This document shows, in pieces, positions 20,914 to 29,421 of a stretch of DNA of 64,000 nt (within the stretch, counting starts at the first letter, position 1; each line of letters opens with the position of its first letter). The notes under the pieces are model-generated. The model did no database searches and was not told where the DNA came from. It was given only the letters and a program-made list of their open reading frames with translations. The position numbers and the translations under genes are program-made. The stretch covers positions 158,871-222,870 of the forward strand of contig NZ_FOSW01000009.1 of the NCBI RefSeq assembly GCF_900114385.1, in the 5' to 3' direction. Source of the DNA: Geodermatophilus ruber. GTDB lineage: Bacteria; Actinomycetota; Actinomycetes; Mycobacteriales; Geodermatophilaceae.

Positions 20914-21398
20914 GCCGTCACCGTCACCGGGGCCTCCATGCCCATCGCGCGGTGGTTCCCGATGGAGCAGTAGAAGACGTAGTCGCCGGGCTCGAGGGTC
21001 ACCGTCAGGGTGGCCGACTGGCCGGGGGCGATGCTGTCGGTCGCGGCGACCTCCTGGCCGTCCCGCTCGACGACGAGGTCGTGGGTCGCGCTGCCCTCGT
21101 TGGTCACCTCGACGGAGTAGGTGCCGGGGGCGAAGGAGTCCGCGGAGAGCCTGATGAACATCTCGCCCTCGGTGGCGGTGATGGTCTGGCTCTCGGCGGC
21201 GCCCTGGGTCGGGGACGCCGACGTGGCCGGCGCCGAGGTGGCCGGGGTGGTGGCCTCGCTCGTCGCAGCCGAGGACGCGGAGTCGCCGCCGTCCGAGCAG
21301 GCGCCCAGGAACCCGAGCGCGAGGGCGAGGACGAGCGCGCCGCCGCGGCGGGCGGTGCGTCGGCGGCCAGGGGACGTGGAGATGGTCGGAGCGGGCAC
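20910..21398 (-). CDS. Cupredoxin-like lipoprotein
   Basis: A 162-residue exported protein: Arg-rich start, hydrophobic helix and a lipobox LGAC at Cys34, followed by a Ser/Thr/Ala linker (35-70). The last 90 residues form a plastocyanin-like domain with plausible type-1 copper ligands His106 (SATHDLVV), Cys144, His149 (YCSIGNHRAMGM) and Met152. It should bind copper on the outer face of the membrane and pass electrons or buffer copper. The start is GTG at 21398, four bases after AGGAGG. It forms a two-gene operon with the membrane protein that follows. Confidence 0.85.
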   Translation of the reverse strand: MPAPTISTSPGRRRTARRGGALVLALALGFLGACSDGGDSASSAATSEATTPATSAPATSASPTQGAAESQTITATEGEMFIRLSADSFAPGTYSVEVTNEGSATHDLVVERDGQEVAATDSIAPGQSATLTVTLEPGDYVFYCSIGNHRAMGMEAPVTVTA

Positions 21399-21481
21399 AG
21401 GACCTCCTCGGGGCCGGCGGTCGCACCGCCCGGTGGCGGAAACCGCGTGCCGAGATACTGCAAGGTTGCAGGACCTGGGTG

Positions 21482-21502
21482 GAACCCCTTGCCAGGGGGT
21501 TC
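21482..21502 (-). terminator. Terminator hairpin of the hydrolase gene
   Basis: GAACCCC (21482-21488) pairs with GGGGTTC (21496-21502) around a 7-nt loop. It overlaps the hydrolase stop codon at 21501-21503 and lies upstream of the cupredoxin gene. Confidence 0.5.
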
Positions 21503-22436
21503 ACAGGTCCTTGACAGGCTCCCCGCAGCTGGTCACTCTCCGGCACCACGCGACCACGGCGGAGCGCAGTTCGGCGTCCACCGGACGGCGCAGCTCCTCG
21601 CGGTAGGCCTTCATCGACGCCGGGCCGGGCTGCCGGCGCAGCAGATGGCTCAGCTCCGGCACCCGCTGCACCTCGACCGGCCCGCGGACGGTCGCCCGGA
21701 TCACCTCGAGGTCCTCCGGCCGGGCCTGCAGGTCCTTGGCGCCGGTCAGCGCGAGCACCGGCGCGGTCACCCGTGCCAGGTCCGCGCGCGGGTCGTGGGC
21801 CAGGAACTCGCGGGTCCAGCGGGCGTTGAGCCGCTGCAGCCCGATCCGGGCCACGTCGGTCGTCGTCGCCTTGATCCGGGCGTGGTTGGCGGCCACCTTC
21901 TTCTCCAGGTCGATGCGCAGCAACCGGAGCAGGCCGCGCACCGGAGCCGGGAGCGTGGGGGCGATCCGGCGGGCCTGCCAGCGCAGCAGCTCCTCGCCCG
22001 GCGTGGCCGAGCCGGCCAGCAGCACCAGGCCCGCGACGGGCACGCCCCGAGCGGCCAGCGCGGTGGCCAGGACCGCGCCCTCGCTGTGCCCGGCGAGCAG
22101 GAGCCGGTCGGGATCGATCTCCGGGCGCGCGGCGAGCGCCTCGAAGGCGCGGCCCAGGTCATCGACGTTGTCGTGCAGGCCGGCGGTGCGCCAGTCACCG
22201 GGCGACTCGCCGACGCCGCGCTTGTCGTAGCGCAGCGAGGCCAGCCCGCCCGCGGCCAGCGCGTGGGCCAGCTGCCGGGTGACGTCGATGCGGGCGCGGC
22301 GGTGGTTGGAGTCGCGGTCGAGCGGGCCCGAACCGGCCGCGAGCAGGACCGCCGGCACCGGACCGGGGGAGTCGGGCAGGGTGAGGGTGCCGGCCAGCGG
22401 CGGCTCGCCGGGCACCTGCATCGGCAGCTCCCGCAC
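21501..22436 (-). CDS. Alpha/beta hydrolase
   Basis: A 311-residue alpha/beta hydrolase. The nucleophile elbow is AGHSEGA, preceded by a typical YDKRGVGESPG strand-loop, with an acid candidate in LTGAKDLQ and a late His (PELSHLLRR). The family covers esterases, peptidases and thioesterases; the substrate cannot be told. I start at the GTG at 22436, two bases after the stop of the upstream gene; an ATG five codons later with GGGAG just upstream is an equally good choice. It forms an operon with the 114-residue protein upstream. Confidence 0.82.
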   Translation of the reverse strand: MRELPMQVPGEPPLAGTLTLPDSPGPVPAVLLAAGSGPLDRDSNHRRARIDVTRQLAHALAAGGLASLRYDKRGVGESPGDWRTAGLHDNVDDLGRAFEALAARPEIDPDRLLLAGHSEGAVLATALAARGVPVAGLVLLAGSATPGEELLRWQARRIAPTLPAPVRGLLRLLRIDLEKKVAANHARIKATTTDVARIGLQRLNARWTREFLAHDPRADLARVTAPVLALTGAKDLQARPEDLEVIRATVRGPVEVQRVPELSHLLRRQPGPASMKAYREELRRPVDAELRSAVVAWCRRVTSCGEPVKDL

Positions 22437-22438
22437 GG

Positions 22439-22783
22439 TCAGGCCCGGGTGAGCTCGCCGGCGACCGCGGCGGCGTCGTCGGTGCCGAGGAGGAGGGTGT
22501 CGAAGCGCTGGCCGGTCAGCCGCACGCGGACCGCGGGCTGCCCGCGGCGCACGGAGACCAGGGTCTTCTCCCCGCGGCCCCGCCACGTGCCGACCTGGCG
22601 GACGCCGGGCAGCGCCAGCCCCGGGGCGCGCAGCCCGCGCGTGGCGGTCAGCCCGTCGGGGACCACGGTCACCTCGCGCACCGCCGAGCGGGGCACCTCG
22701 AGGTCGCGGAGCAGACCGAGGAGCTTCTCGGCCCGGCTGAGGGAGACGGTGAGCGTCTGGGGTGTCGTGCGGAGCGTCGCCAT
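22439..22783 (-). CDS. Conserved hypothetical protein, PH-like fold suspected
   Basis: A 114-residue soluble protein with alternating short strands and basic residues (VSLSRAEKLLGLL, VREVTVVPDG, VRVRLTGQRFDTLLLG). The pattern resembles bacterial PH-like domains (a beta barrel capped by a helix), but I recognise no family with certainty. It starts at an ATG divergent to the HTH regulator gene and is immediately followed by the hydrolase gene, so it is the first gene of a two-gene operon probably controlled by that regulator. Confidence 0.6.
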   Translation of the reverse strand: MATLRTTPQTLTVSLSRAEKLLGLLRDLEVPRSAVREVTVVPDGLTATRGLRAPGLALPGVRQVGTWRGRGEKTLVSVRRGQPAVRVRLTGQRFDTLLLGTDDAAAVAGELTRA

Positions 22784-22839
22784 GACATGATCATTACCAA
22801 AGTCGCGACCAATGTCAACTATGAGAATGGAGAGTGTCG
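22784..22839. promoter_or_regulatory. AT-richer divergent promoter/operator region
   Basis: The 56 bases between the two divergent starts are clearly AT-richer than the surroundings and include the palindrome ATGATCAT at 22787-22794. Both promoters and the operator of the adjacent HTH regulator probably lie here. Confidence 0.45.
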
Positions 22840-23370
22840 ATGGCGACGGCCGGCCTCTTGCTCCACCCGGTGCGGCTCCGGATCGTGCAGGCGTTCCTCG
22901 GGGACCGGACGCTGACCACCGCCGACCTGCGGGCCGAGCTGCCCGACGTCCCGGTGGCGACGCTGTACCGCCATGTGGGCGTGCTCGCCGACGCCGGCGT
23001 GCTGGAGGTGGTGGGGGAGCGGCGGGTGCGTGGCGCGGCCGAACGCAGCTACCGGCTGGTCCCCACCGCTGCGTCGGTGGACGCGACCGGCGCGGCCGGG
23101 ATGTCCACCGACGAGCACCGGCAGGCGTTCGCCACCTTCGTCGCCGGGCTGCTGGCCGACTTCGACCGCTACGCGGCCGCGGCCGGCGAGGAGCGGCTGG
23201 ACCTCGCCCGCGACGGCGTGGGTTACCGGCAGCTGGCGCTGTGGCTCAGCGACGAGGAGTTCACCGAGCTGGTCACCGAGCTGCGGGCGGTGCTGACCGC
23301 ACGCGCGGGGCGGGGGCCGGACGGGGAGCGGAAGCGACGCATCGTCAGCCAGGTGTTCCTGCCCGGCTGA
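22840..23370 (+). CDS. ArsR-like winged-helix transcriptional regulator
   Basis: A 176-residue protein with an N-terminal winged helix-turn-helix: LHPVRLRIVQAFLGDRTLTTADL then VPVATLYRHVGVLADAGVLEVV, where the second helix of the HTH is VATLYRHVGVLADAG. The C-terminal 100 residues are helical and probably bind a ligand or dimerise. ATG at 22840 has GGAGA six bases upstream; a GTG two codons earlier is also possible. It is divergent from a small-protein/hydrolase operon, which it likely regulates together with itself. Confidence 0.83.
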   Translation: MATAGLLLHPVRLRIVQAFLGDRTLTTADLRAELPDVPVATLYRHVGVLADAGVLEVVGERRVRGAAERSYRLVPTAASVDATGAAGMSTDEHRQAFATFVAGLLADFDRYAAAAGEERLDLARDGVGYRQLALWLSDEEFTELVTELRAVLTARAGRGPDGERKRRIVSQVFLPG

Positions 23371-23382
23371 CGATGCCGGGGT

Positions 23383-23883
23383 TCAGGAGCGCCGGCGGGC
23401 GGCCCGGACCGCCCTCTTGTTCGCCCTGGCGAGGGTCTTGGCGGCCCTGCGGACCTGCCGCGGCTCGCGCTCGACGGTGCCGTAGGTGAGCAGGCCGACG
23501 CCGATGCCGAGCAGCCACACGTCCTTGGCGAGGGCGAGCCCCTCCGGGGTGGGTGCCAGGCTGCCCGGCTTCCGCATGCCCGGGGTGTTGAGGTAGAGCC
23601 CCAGCAGGCCGCCGGAGAACACGGTGAGGATGGCACCGGCCACCGCGGTGGGCACGATCGGCGCCAGCAGCGCGGCACCGATCCCGATCTCGGTGTAGGC
23701 CAGGAGCTTGACGAACTGCTGCGGCGGCAACTTCTTCACGAACGGGTAGGTGCCGGCGGCGAAGTTCTGCAGGCTTTCGGCGGTCTGCTCGTCGGCAGCG
23801 CGCTTGCCCAGGCCGCTGTTGAGGATGAACGCGCCGGCCGAGACCCGGGGACCGATCTCGGACAGGCTCATGGGCAGACGCAT
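23383..23883 (-). CDS. DoxX-family membrane protein
   Basis: A 166-residue protein with about four membrane helices (GAALLAPIVPTAVAGAILTV and similar) and a strongly basic C-terminus (last 30 residues). The N-terminal SAGAFILNSGLGK and later FSGGLLGLYLNTPGMRKPGSLAPT fit DoxX/MauE-like proteins. Family members are poorly understood; some link to thiol or quinone redox chemistry. GAGGTG lies before the ATG. The gene is convergent to the HTH gene with only 12 bases between stops. Confidence 0.78.
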   Translation of the reverse strand: MRLPMSLSEIGPRVSAGAFILNSGLGKRAADEQTAESLQNFAAGTYPFVKKLPPQQFVKLLAYTEIGIGAALLAPIVPTAVAGAILTVFSGGLLGLYLNTPGMRKPGSLAPTPEGLALAKDVWLLGIGVGLLTYGTVEREPRQVRRAAKTLARANKRAVRAARRRS

Positions 23884-24017
23884 GGTGCACCTCGATGGGG
23901 TCGTCGGGGGGGTGATCGGACTTCACACCGGACGCCGGACGATGCTGCAGTGCCCACCCGTCCCGACCTCAACCGTCGCCGGTCGGGGCGGGCCCGGAGT
24001 GGGCCCGCCCCCGCCGG

Positions 24018-25595
24018 TCAGCGACCGCCGCGCCGGGAGCGACCGCTGAACGACGCGGCCGAGTGGGATCCGGCGCGCGCGGCCAGCTCGGCACGGGTGC
24101 GCGCCGGCCCCGCGGACCGACCCGAGCCGCCCCGGTTGCCGGAGGTCGCGGCAGCGGCCGCGGCCGTGCCGCTCCCGCCGCTCGCCGCGCGGCGGCGCCG
24201 GCCGCCGCCCTGACCCTGTGGCTGGGGCGCGGGCGCCGGGGCCGGCTCGACGTAGGGCGCCGCGGGGCCGGTGAGCGCGGTGATCTCGCGGGCGCCCGGC
24301 TTGATCGCCGCGACCTCCGGGGTGATTCCCGCCTGGCGGGCCAGGGTGCGCACCTCGCCGGCCTGATCGGGCGTGGCGATGGTGACGACGATGCCGCCGG
24401 CGCCGGCGCGGGCGGTGCGCCCGGAACGGTGCAGGTAGGCCTTGTGCTCTGCCGGCGGGTCGACGTGCACGACGAGTGCGACGTCATCCACGTGGATGCC
24501 GCGGGCTGCGATGTCGGTGGCGCACAGCACCCGCGACTCGCCGGAGCTGAACGCCTCGAGGTTGCGCTCGCGGGCGTTCTGGCTGAGGTTGCCGTGCAGG
24601 TCGACGGCCGGGATCCCGGCCGCGGTCAGCTGCTTGGCCAGCTTCTTGGCCTGGTGCTTGGTGCGGGTGAACAGCACGCTGCGGCCGAGCCCGGAGGCGA
24701 GCTGCCGCACGACCTCGGACTTGTCGGCGGCGTCGACCCGGAACACGTGGTGCGTCATGGTCGAGACCGGCGCGACGGCCGGGTCGACCGAGTGCGTCGT
24801 CGGGTTCGACAGGTACCGCTTGACGAGGACGTCGACCCCGTTGTCCAGGGTGGCGGAGAACAGCAGGCGCTGGCCGACCTTGGGGGTGCGGTCCATGAGC
24901 CGCTTGACGCCGGGCAGGAACCCGAGGTCGGCCATGTGGTCGGCCTCATCGAGGATGGTCACCTCGACCGCGCCCAGGTCGGCGTGCCCCTGGCCGATGA
25001 GGTCCTCGAGCCGGCCGGGGCAGGCGATGACGATGTCGACGCCCGCGGCCAGGGCCTGGACCTGCGGGTTCTGGCCGACGCCGCCGAAGATGGTGGTGGT
25101 CTTCATGCCCAGCGCGCGGGCCAGGGGGTCGACGACGGCGAACACCTGGTTGGCCAGCTCGCGGGTCGGCACGAGCACCAGCGCCCGGGGGCGCCGGGCC
25201 TGCCGACGGCTGTCGGAGGCGGCCAGGCGGGCCACCAGCGGGATGCTGAAGGCCAGGGTCTTGCCCGAGCCGGTGCGGCCACGGCCGAGCACGTCCCGGC
25301 CGGAGAGGCTGTCCGGGAGCGTGGCGACCTGGATGGGGAACGGCGACTCGATGCCGCTGGCCGCGAGGACCTCGACCAGGGGGGCGGGCACGCCGAGGGC
25401 GTTGAAGGTGGTGTCGGTCGGCAGGACGGTGGCGTCACTGCCGACGGGGACCACGGCGGGGGCCGGGACGGCCCGCGCCGCGGTGGCGGGCGTCTGCTGC
25501 TGGTTCTGCTGCTCGCCGGCGGGGCGGGTGCCCCGACCGCGGCCGCCGCGACGACGGCGGGTGCCCCCGTCGGAGGTGGCGGGGGAGTTGTTCAT
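24018..25595 (-). CDS. DEAD-box ATP-dependent RNA helicase (RhlE-like)
   Basis: A 525-residue DEAD-box helicase: Q motif (FPIQVATLPDSLSGRDVLG), Walker A (GRTGSGKT), PTREL, DEAD, SAT and HRSGRTARAG are all intact. The N-terminal 70 residues are Arg/Gln-rich and the C-terminal 100 residues are Gly/Arg/Ala-rich (RGG-like), typical of RNA-binding tails. It should unwind structured RNA in the cytoplasm, in ribosome assembly or cold adaptation. I start at ATG 25595, though the ribosome-binding site is weak (GAAGGA about 13 bases upstream). A long leader region precedes it. Confidence 0.88.
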   Translation of the reverse strand: MNNSPATSDGGTRRRRGGRGRGTRPAGEQQNQQQTPATAARAVPAPAVVPVGSDATVLPTDTTFNALGVPAPLVEVLAASGIESPFPIQVATLPDSLSGRDVLGRGRTGSGKTLAFSIPLVARLAASDSRRQARRPRALVLVPTRELANQVFAVVDPLARALGMKTTTIFGGVGQNPQVQALAAGVDIVIACPGRLEDLIGQGHADLGAVEVTILDEADHMADLGFLPGVKRLMDRTPKVGQRLLFSATLDNGVDVLVKRYLSNPTTHSVDPAVAPVSTMTHHVFRVDAADKSEVVRQLASGLGRSVLFTRTKHQAKKLAKQLTAAGIPAVDLHGNLSQNARERNLEAFSSGESRVLCATDIAARGIHVDDVALVVHVDPPAEHKAYLHRSGRTARAGAGGIVVTIATPDQAGEVRTLARQAGITPEVAAIKPGAREITALTGPAAPYVEPAPAPAPQPQGQGGGRRRRAASGGSGTAAAAAATSGNRGGSGRSAGPARTRAELAARAGSHSAASFSGRSRRGGR

Positions 25596-25899
25596 GGAGG
25601 TCAATGGAGTCCTTCGACGCTCGAGTGGCCGCACGAGCACCTCGGCGAGCGCGAGCGCCGGCACACCTGCGCATGGGCAGGGCGGGCTCGCATCGTCGGC
25701 GAGACGTCGGTCAGCCGGGCGCACCTCGGTGGCGCAGCCTCAGCCCGACGTCGATTCCTGCAGCTCCGGATGAGCGGAGGGCGGCGCCGGTACATCTGAC
25801 TCAACCAGATGCGGGCCGCGGTTGTGCCCCGGGGTGGGAGAGGGACCGGTCACACCGGCGGCACCGACCGGCCCGGCGGTCGGTCATCCTGGGCCGGTG
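25596..25899. other. 304-bp divergent intergenic region (helicase / MFS)
   Basis: No gene is supported here. Two small inverted repeats stand out: CATCTG/CAGATG with a 7-nt loop (25793-25811) and ACCGACCG/CGGTCGGT with a 6-nt loop (25863-25884), the latter just before the MFS start. Either could be an operator. The length suggests a long 5' leader on the helicase transcript, as known for some cold-inducible RNA helicases, but no known RNA motif is recognised. Confidence 0.4.
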
Positions 25900-27216
25900 A
25901 TGCTCCCCGCACCCGCCCGGCCGTCCCGCCGCATCCACCCGGCCTGGTGGGTGGCGGCGGTGACGTTCGTGGCGCTGGTCGGCGCCGCGGCGTTCCGGGC
26001 GGTGCCGGGGGTGCTCATCGAGCCGCTGCGCGCCGAGTTCGGCTGGTCGGTGTCGGTCATCTCGGCCGCCGTCGCACTGAACATGGCGCTCTACGGGCTG
26101 ACCGCGCCGTTCGCGGCGGCGCTCATGGAGCGGTTCGGCATCCGGCGGGTGGTCGTCGCCGCGCTGCTGGTCACCGCGGCCGGCAGCGGACTCACCGTGT
26201 TCATGACCGCCAGCTGGCAGCTGGTGCTGCTGTGGGGCCTGCTCGTCGGGCTCGGCACCGGATCGATGGCGCTGTCCCTGGTGGCCACGGTGACCGGCCG
26301 CTGGTTCGTCGCCCGGCGCGGGCTGGTCTCGGGCATCCTCACCGCCGGCGGGGCGACCGGGCAGCTGGTGTTCCTCCCCCTCGTCGCGCGGGCGGACGAG
26401 GAGTGGGGGTGGCGGTCGGCGTCGCTGGGCACGACGGCGGCCGCGCTCGCCGCCGTCCCGCTGGTGCTGTGGCTGCTGCGGGACCGGCCGCGGGACCTCG
26501 GCGTCGCCCCGTACGGCGGCACCCCGGCCGACGACGTCGACCCGGTGCGCACCGGCGCGGCGCGGACGGCGCTGCGCGGGCTGGTCGAGGCCGCCCGCCG
26601 CCGGCCGTTCTGGCTGCTGGCCGGCGGCTTCTTCATCTGCGGGGTCTCCACCAACGGGCTGGTGCAGCCGCACTTCATCCCGGCCGCGCACGACCACGGC
26701 ATGCCGGTGACGACCGCCGCGGGGCTGCTGGCGGTCGTGGGCGTCTTCGACATCGTGGGGACGGTGCTCTCCGGCTGGCTCACCGACCGGGTGGACCCGC
26801 GGATGCTGCTGCTGGCCTACTACGGGCTGCGCGGGCTCTCGCTGTTCCTGCTGCCGCCCCTGTTCGGGCCGGACCTGCACGCCAGCATGATCGCGTTCAT
26901 CGTCTTCTACGGCCTGGACTGGGTGGCCACCGTGCCGCCCACGCTGGCGTTGTGCCGGGAGCACTTCGGCGCCCGCGCGCCGATCGTGTTCGGCTGGGTG
27001 TTCGCCGCCCACCAGATCGGCTCGGCGGTCGCCGCGTTCGGGGGCGGGGTCATCCGCGACGTCACCGGCTCCTACGACCTGGCGTGGTTCGGCGCCGGTG
27101 CGCTGTGCTTCCTGGCCGCGGCCATGTCGATCTCGATCCGCCGCCGGCCGGCCGCCGTCGGCACCGCGCACCCCGCGGACCCGGAGGAGGCCGCCGCCGC
27201 CCAGGCGCACGGCTGA
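25900..27216 (+). CDS. MFS transporter (monocarboxylate-like)
   Basis: A 438-residue membrane protein with twelve predicted helices and a charged central loop (about residues 195-225). The motif between helices 2 and 3 (AALMERFGIRRVVV) is the MFS signature loop. The layout, with short ends and FRAVPGVLIEPLRAEFGWS in the first loop, is that of the oxalate/formate and monocarboxylate branch of the MFS. It likely moves a small organic acid; the direction is unknown. I start at the ATG at 25900; a GTG is one codon before. Confidence 0.83.
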   Translation: MLPAPARPSRRIHPAWWVAAVTFVALVGAAAFRAVPGVLIEPLRAEFGWSVSVISAAVALNMALYGLTAPFAAALMERFGIRRVVVAALLVTAAGSGLTVFMTASWQLVLLWGLLVGLGTGSMALSLVATVTGRWFVARRGLVSGILTAGGATGQLVFLPLVARADEEWGWRSASLGTTAAALAAVPLVLWLLRDRPRDLGVAPYGGTPADDVDPVRTGAARTALRGLVEAARRRPFWLLAGGFFICGVSTNGLVQPHFIPAAHDHGMPVTTAAGLLAVVGVFDIVGTVLSGWLTDRVDPRMLLLAYYGLRGLSLFLLPPLFGPDLHASMIAFIVFYGLDWVATVPPTLALCREHFGARAPIVFGWVFAAHQIGSAVAAFGGGVIRDVTGSYDLAWFGAGALCFLAAAMSISIRRRPAAVGTAHPADPEEAAAAQAHG

Positions 27217-27258
27217 GCCCCTCCCGGCGGTTGTCGCGAGAGCCGTCCGCGACGGGGC
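27217..27258. terminator. Hairpin between convergent MFS and NTF2-like genes
   Basis: GCCCC (27217-27221) pairs with GGGGC (27254-27258) and inside it GTCGCG (27233-27238) pairs with CGCGAC (27248-27253). Confidence 0.45.
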
Positions 27259-27259
27259 G

Positions 27260-27604
27260 TCAGGAGGTGCGCTCGAGGGTGTAGCGCACGGTCTGCACCC
27301 GGATCGCGTCGTCGCCGAAGACGAAGGTGTCCACGCCCTCGGCCCGGGCCTTCTCCGCGACCGCCGTCCACTCGATGAAGAGCACGTCGCCCTCGAAGAC
27401 CTGGGTGGGCACCTCCCAGCGGGCGTCGGGGAGGTCGCCGAGCAGCGAGGTGAACGCCTGGCGGATGCCGTCCCTGCCCCGCACCACGCCGGCCGGGGTG
27501 ATGAACGTGGCGTCCTCGGCGTAGTCGGCGGCGACCGCGTCGACGTCGCCGGCCCCGATCGCGGTCACGTGTGCGGCGAAGATCTCCTGCGGGCTGCGGG
27601 CCAT
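27260..27604 (-). CDS. NTF2-like/SnoaL-like protein
   Basis: A 114-residue protein with the cone-shaped NTF2 pattern: N-terminal helix (PQEIFAAHVTAIGAGDVDAVAADYAEDATFITP), then strands ending VQTVRYTLERTS. Proteins of this type serve as small hydrolases, isomerases or ligand-binding domains; no clear catalytic residue can be named. AGGAGGAG sits two bases before the ATG, so expression is probably good. A long palindrome lies upstream and separates it from the catabolic genes. Confidence 0.75.
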   Translation of the reverse strand: MARSPQEIFAAHVTAIGAGDVDAVAADYAEDATFITPAGVVRGRDGIRQAFTSLLGDLPDARWEVPTQVFEGDVLFIEWTAVAEKARAEGVDTFVFGDDAIRVQTVRYTLERTS

Positions 27605-27676
27605 GGCTCCTCCTGATGCCGGGCGGGGTGCCCGAGCATGCTCCGCAAGCCCGGCGGTGGACAGCCCCTCCGGAGC

Positions 27677-27748
27677 CCCTTCTGGGGTGTTCCTCGCGCC
27701 TGGGGAGTCCTGCAGGACCCCGGAAGCGCGAGGAACACCCCAGAAGGG
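27677..27748. repeat. 72-bp near-complete palindrome (23-bp perfect stem)
   Basis: Bases 27677-27699 pair perfectly with 27726-27748 (23 bp). The 26-nt loop itself can fold: GGGG/CCCC and GTCC/GGAC around TGCA. It sits 14 bases beyond the GMC oxidoreductase stop and 73 bases before the NTF2-like gene start on the same strand. It probably ends the catabolic transcript, but it is longer than needed for a terminator and could be a mobile or protein-binding repeat. Confidence 0.8.
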
Positions 27749-27762
27749 AGGGGACGGGCGCC

Positions 27763-29421
27763 TCAGGCGGTGCGGGTGAGGGTGGGGTCGACGCTGCGGC
27801 CGGCGATGAGGTCGGCCGCCCGCTCGGCGATCATCATCGTCGGGGCGTTGGTGTTGCCGCGCACGAGCGTCGGCATCACCGAGGCGTCGGCCACCCGCAG
27901 GCCCTCGATCCCGTGCACCCGCAGCTGCGGGTCGACCACCGCGTCCTCGTCCACGCCCATCCGGCAGGAGGAGACCGGGTGGTAGAGGGACTCCAGGGTG
28001 TCCTTCACCGACTGCCGCAGCGCGTCGCGGCCGCGCACGGTGCCGCCCGGCGACCACTCCTCGGCCAGCACCGCGGCCAGCGGCCCGGTCGCGGCGATCT
28101 CCCGCGCCTTCTCCACGCCGCACACCAGCGCGTCGAGGTCCCGCTCGTCGGTGAGGTAGCCGGCGTCGATGGCCGGCGCCCAGGTCGGGTCGGCCGAGCG
28201 CAGCCGCACCGTGCCGCGGGAGTGGACGTGCACGAGCACGGCGGCGGCGGTGAACGCATCGACGTCGGGGTCGACCTCGGCCTGCCGCCAGAACTTGACC
28301 GGCAGGAAGTGGTACTGCAGGTCGGGGGCGGGCAGGTCGGGACGCGAGCGGGTGAACAGCCCGGCCTCGGCCAGGTTGGACGACAGCGGGCCGCGCCGGG
28401 CGGCGAACCACTGCGCGTAGCCCGCGGGGGACTCCGCGCGGAACAGCGACTTCCCGGACCGGGTGTGCCAGATCGTCGGCACCAGCGGGTGGTCCTGCAG
28501 CCCGCCGCCGACGCCGGGCAGGTCGTGCACGACGTCCACGCCGACCTCGCGCAGGTGCGCCCCCGGCCCGATGCCCGAGAGCATGAGCAGCTGCGGGGAG
28601 TTGACCGCCCCGCCGGCGAGGACCACCTCGGCGGCGGCGTGCGCGACGTGCACCCGCCCGCTCCGGCGGTACTCGACCCCGGTGGCCCGCCCGCCGGAGA
28701 CCAGCACCCGGGTGGTCAGCGCGCCGGTCCGGACGGTGAGGTTGGGCCGGCCCAGGGCGGGGCGGAGGTAGGCGTCGGCGGCCGACCAGCGCCGCCCGCG
28801 CCGCTGGGTGAGCTGGTAGAGGCCGGCGCCCTCCTGCGCGGCGCCGTTGAAGTCGTCGTTGCGCGGGTGGCCGGCGGCGATCGCCGACTGGACGGCGGCC
28901 CGCGACCACGGGTGCGGGGAGCGCGGGTCCTCCACCCGCAGCGGCCCGCCCACACCGTGGAAGCGGTCGGCGCCGCGGGCGTTGTCCTCCATCCGCCGGA
29001 ACAGCGGCAGGACGTGCTCGTAGGACCACGACTCGTCGCCGGTCAGCTGCGCCCACTCGTCGTAGTCGCACCGCCCCCCGCGCATGTAGATCATCGCGTT
29101 GATCGACGAGGACCCGCCGAGCAGCTTGCCCCGCGGCCAGAACAGCCGCCGGCCGCCCAGCCCGGGCTGCGGCTCGGTCGTGTAGTTCCAGTCCCGCCGG
29201 GTGCGCCACACCTTGTACAGCGCCGCGGGCACCTTCACCTCGAGGACGTCGTCGGAGCCGCCGGCCTCCAGCAGCAGCACCCGCAGCGCCGGGTCCTCCG
29301 ACAGCCGGGCGGCCAGCGCGCAGCCGGCCGACCCCGCGCCGACGACGACGACGTCGAACTCCTCGCGGTCCTCCGCTGGGGAGCCGCCGTGGCCGTCTCG
29401 GCCGCGGGACGCCGCGCTCAC
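27763..29421 (-). CDS. GMC-family FAD alcohol oxidoreductase
   Basis: A 552-residue glucose-methanol-choline oxidoreductase. DVVVVGAGSAGCALAARLSED is the FAD site; LGGSSSINAMIYMRG and AVNSPQLLMLSGIGP are the two GMC signatures; the catalytic His is in LYHPVSSCRMG and the second His position is Asn in GNTNAPTMMIAERAADLI. These enzymes oxidise alcohols to aldehydes. The GTG start at 29421 overlaps the aldehyde dehydrogenase stop (GTGA), so the pair should take an alcohol through the aldehyde to the acid. The adjoining CoA ligase suggests an aromatic or long-chain alcohol; choline dehydrogenase is less likely because no betaine genes are present. Confidence 0.88.
   Translation of the reverse strand: MSAASRGRDGHGGSPAEDREEFDVVVVGAGSAGCALAARLSEDPALRVLLLEAGGSDDVLEVKVPAALYKVWRTRRDWNYTTEPQPGLGGRRLFWPRGKLLGGSSSINAMIYMRGGRCDYDEWAQLTGDESWSYEHVLPLFRRMEDNARGADRFHGVGGPLRVEDPRSPHPWSRAAVQSAIAAGHPRNDDFNGAAQEGAGLYQLTQRRGRRWSAADAYLRPALGRPNLTVRTGALTTRVLVSGGRATGVEYRRSGRVHVAHAAAEVVLAGGAVNSPQLLMLSGIGPGAHLREVGVDVVHDLPGVGGGLQDHPLVPTIWHTRSGKSLFRAESPAGYAQWFAARRGPLSSNLAEAGLFTRSRPDLPAPDLQYHFLPVKFWRQAEVDPDVDAFTAAAVLVHVHSRGTVRLRSADPTWAPAIDAGYLTDERDLDALVCGVEKAREIAATGPLAAVLAEEWSPGGTVRGRDALRQSVKDTLESLYHPVSSCRMGVDEDAVVDPQLRVHGIEGLRVADASVMPTLVRGNTNAPTMMIAERAADLIAGRSVDPTLTRTA

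Noticed and set aside
25596..25899. Riboswitch or cold-shock leader before the helicase
   Set aside because: No conserved RNA motif is recognisable; only small inverted repeats.
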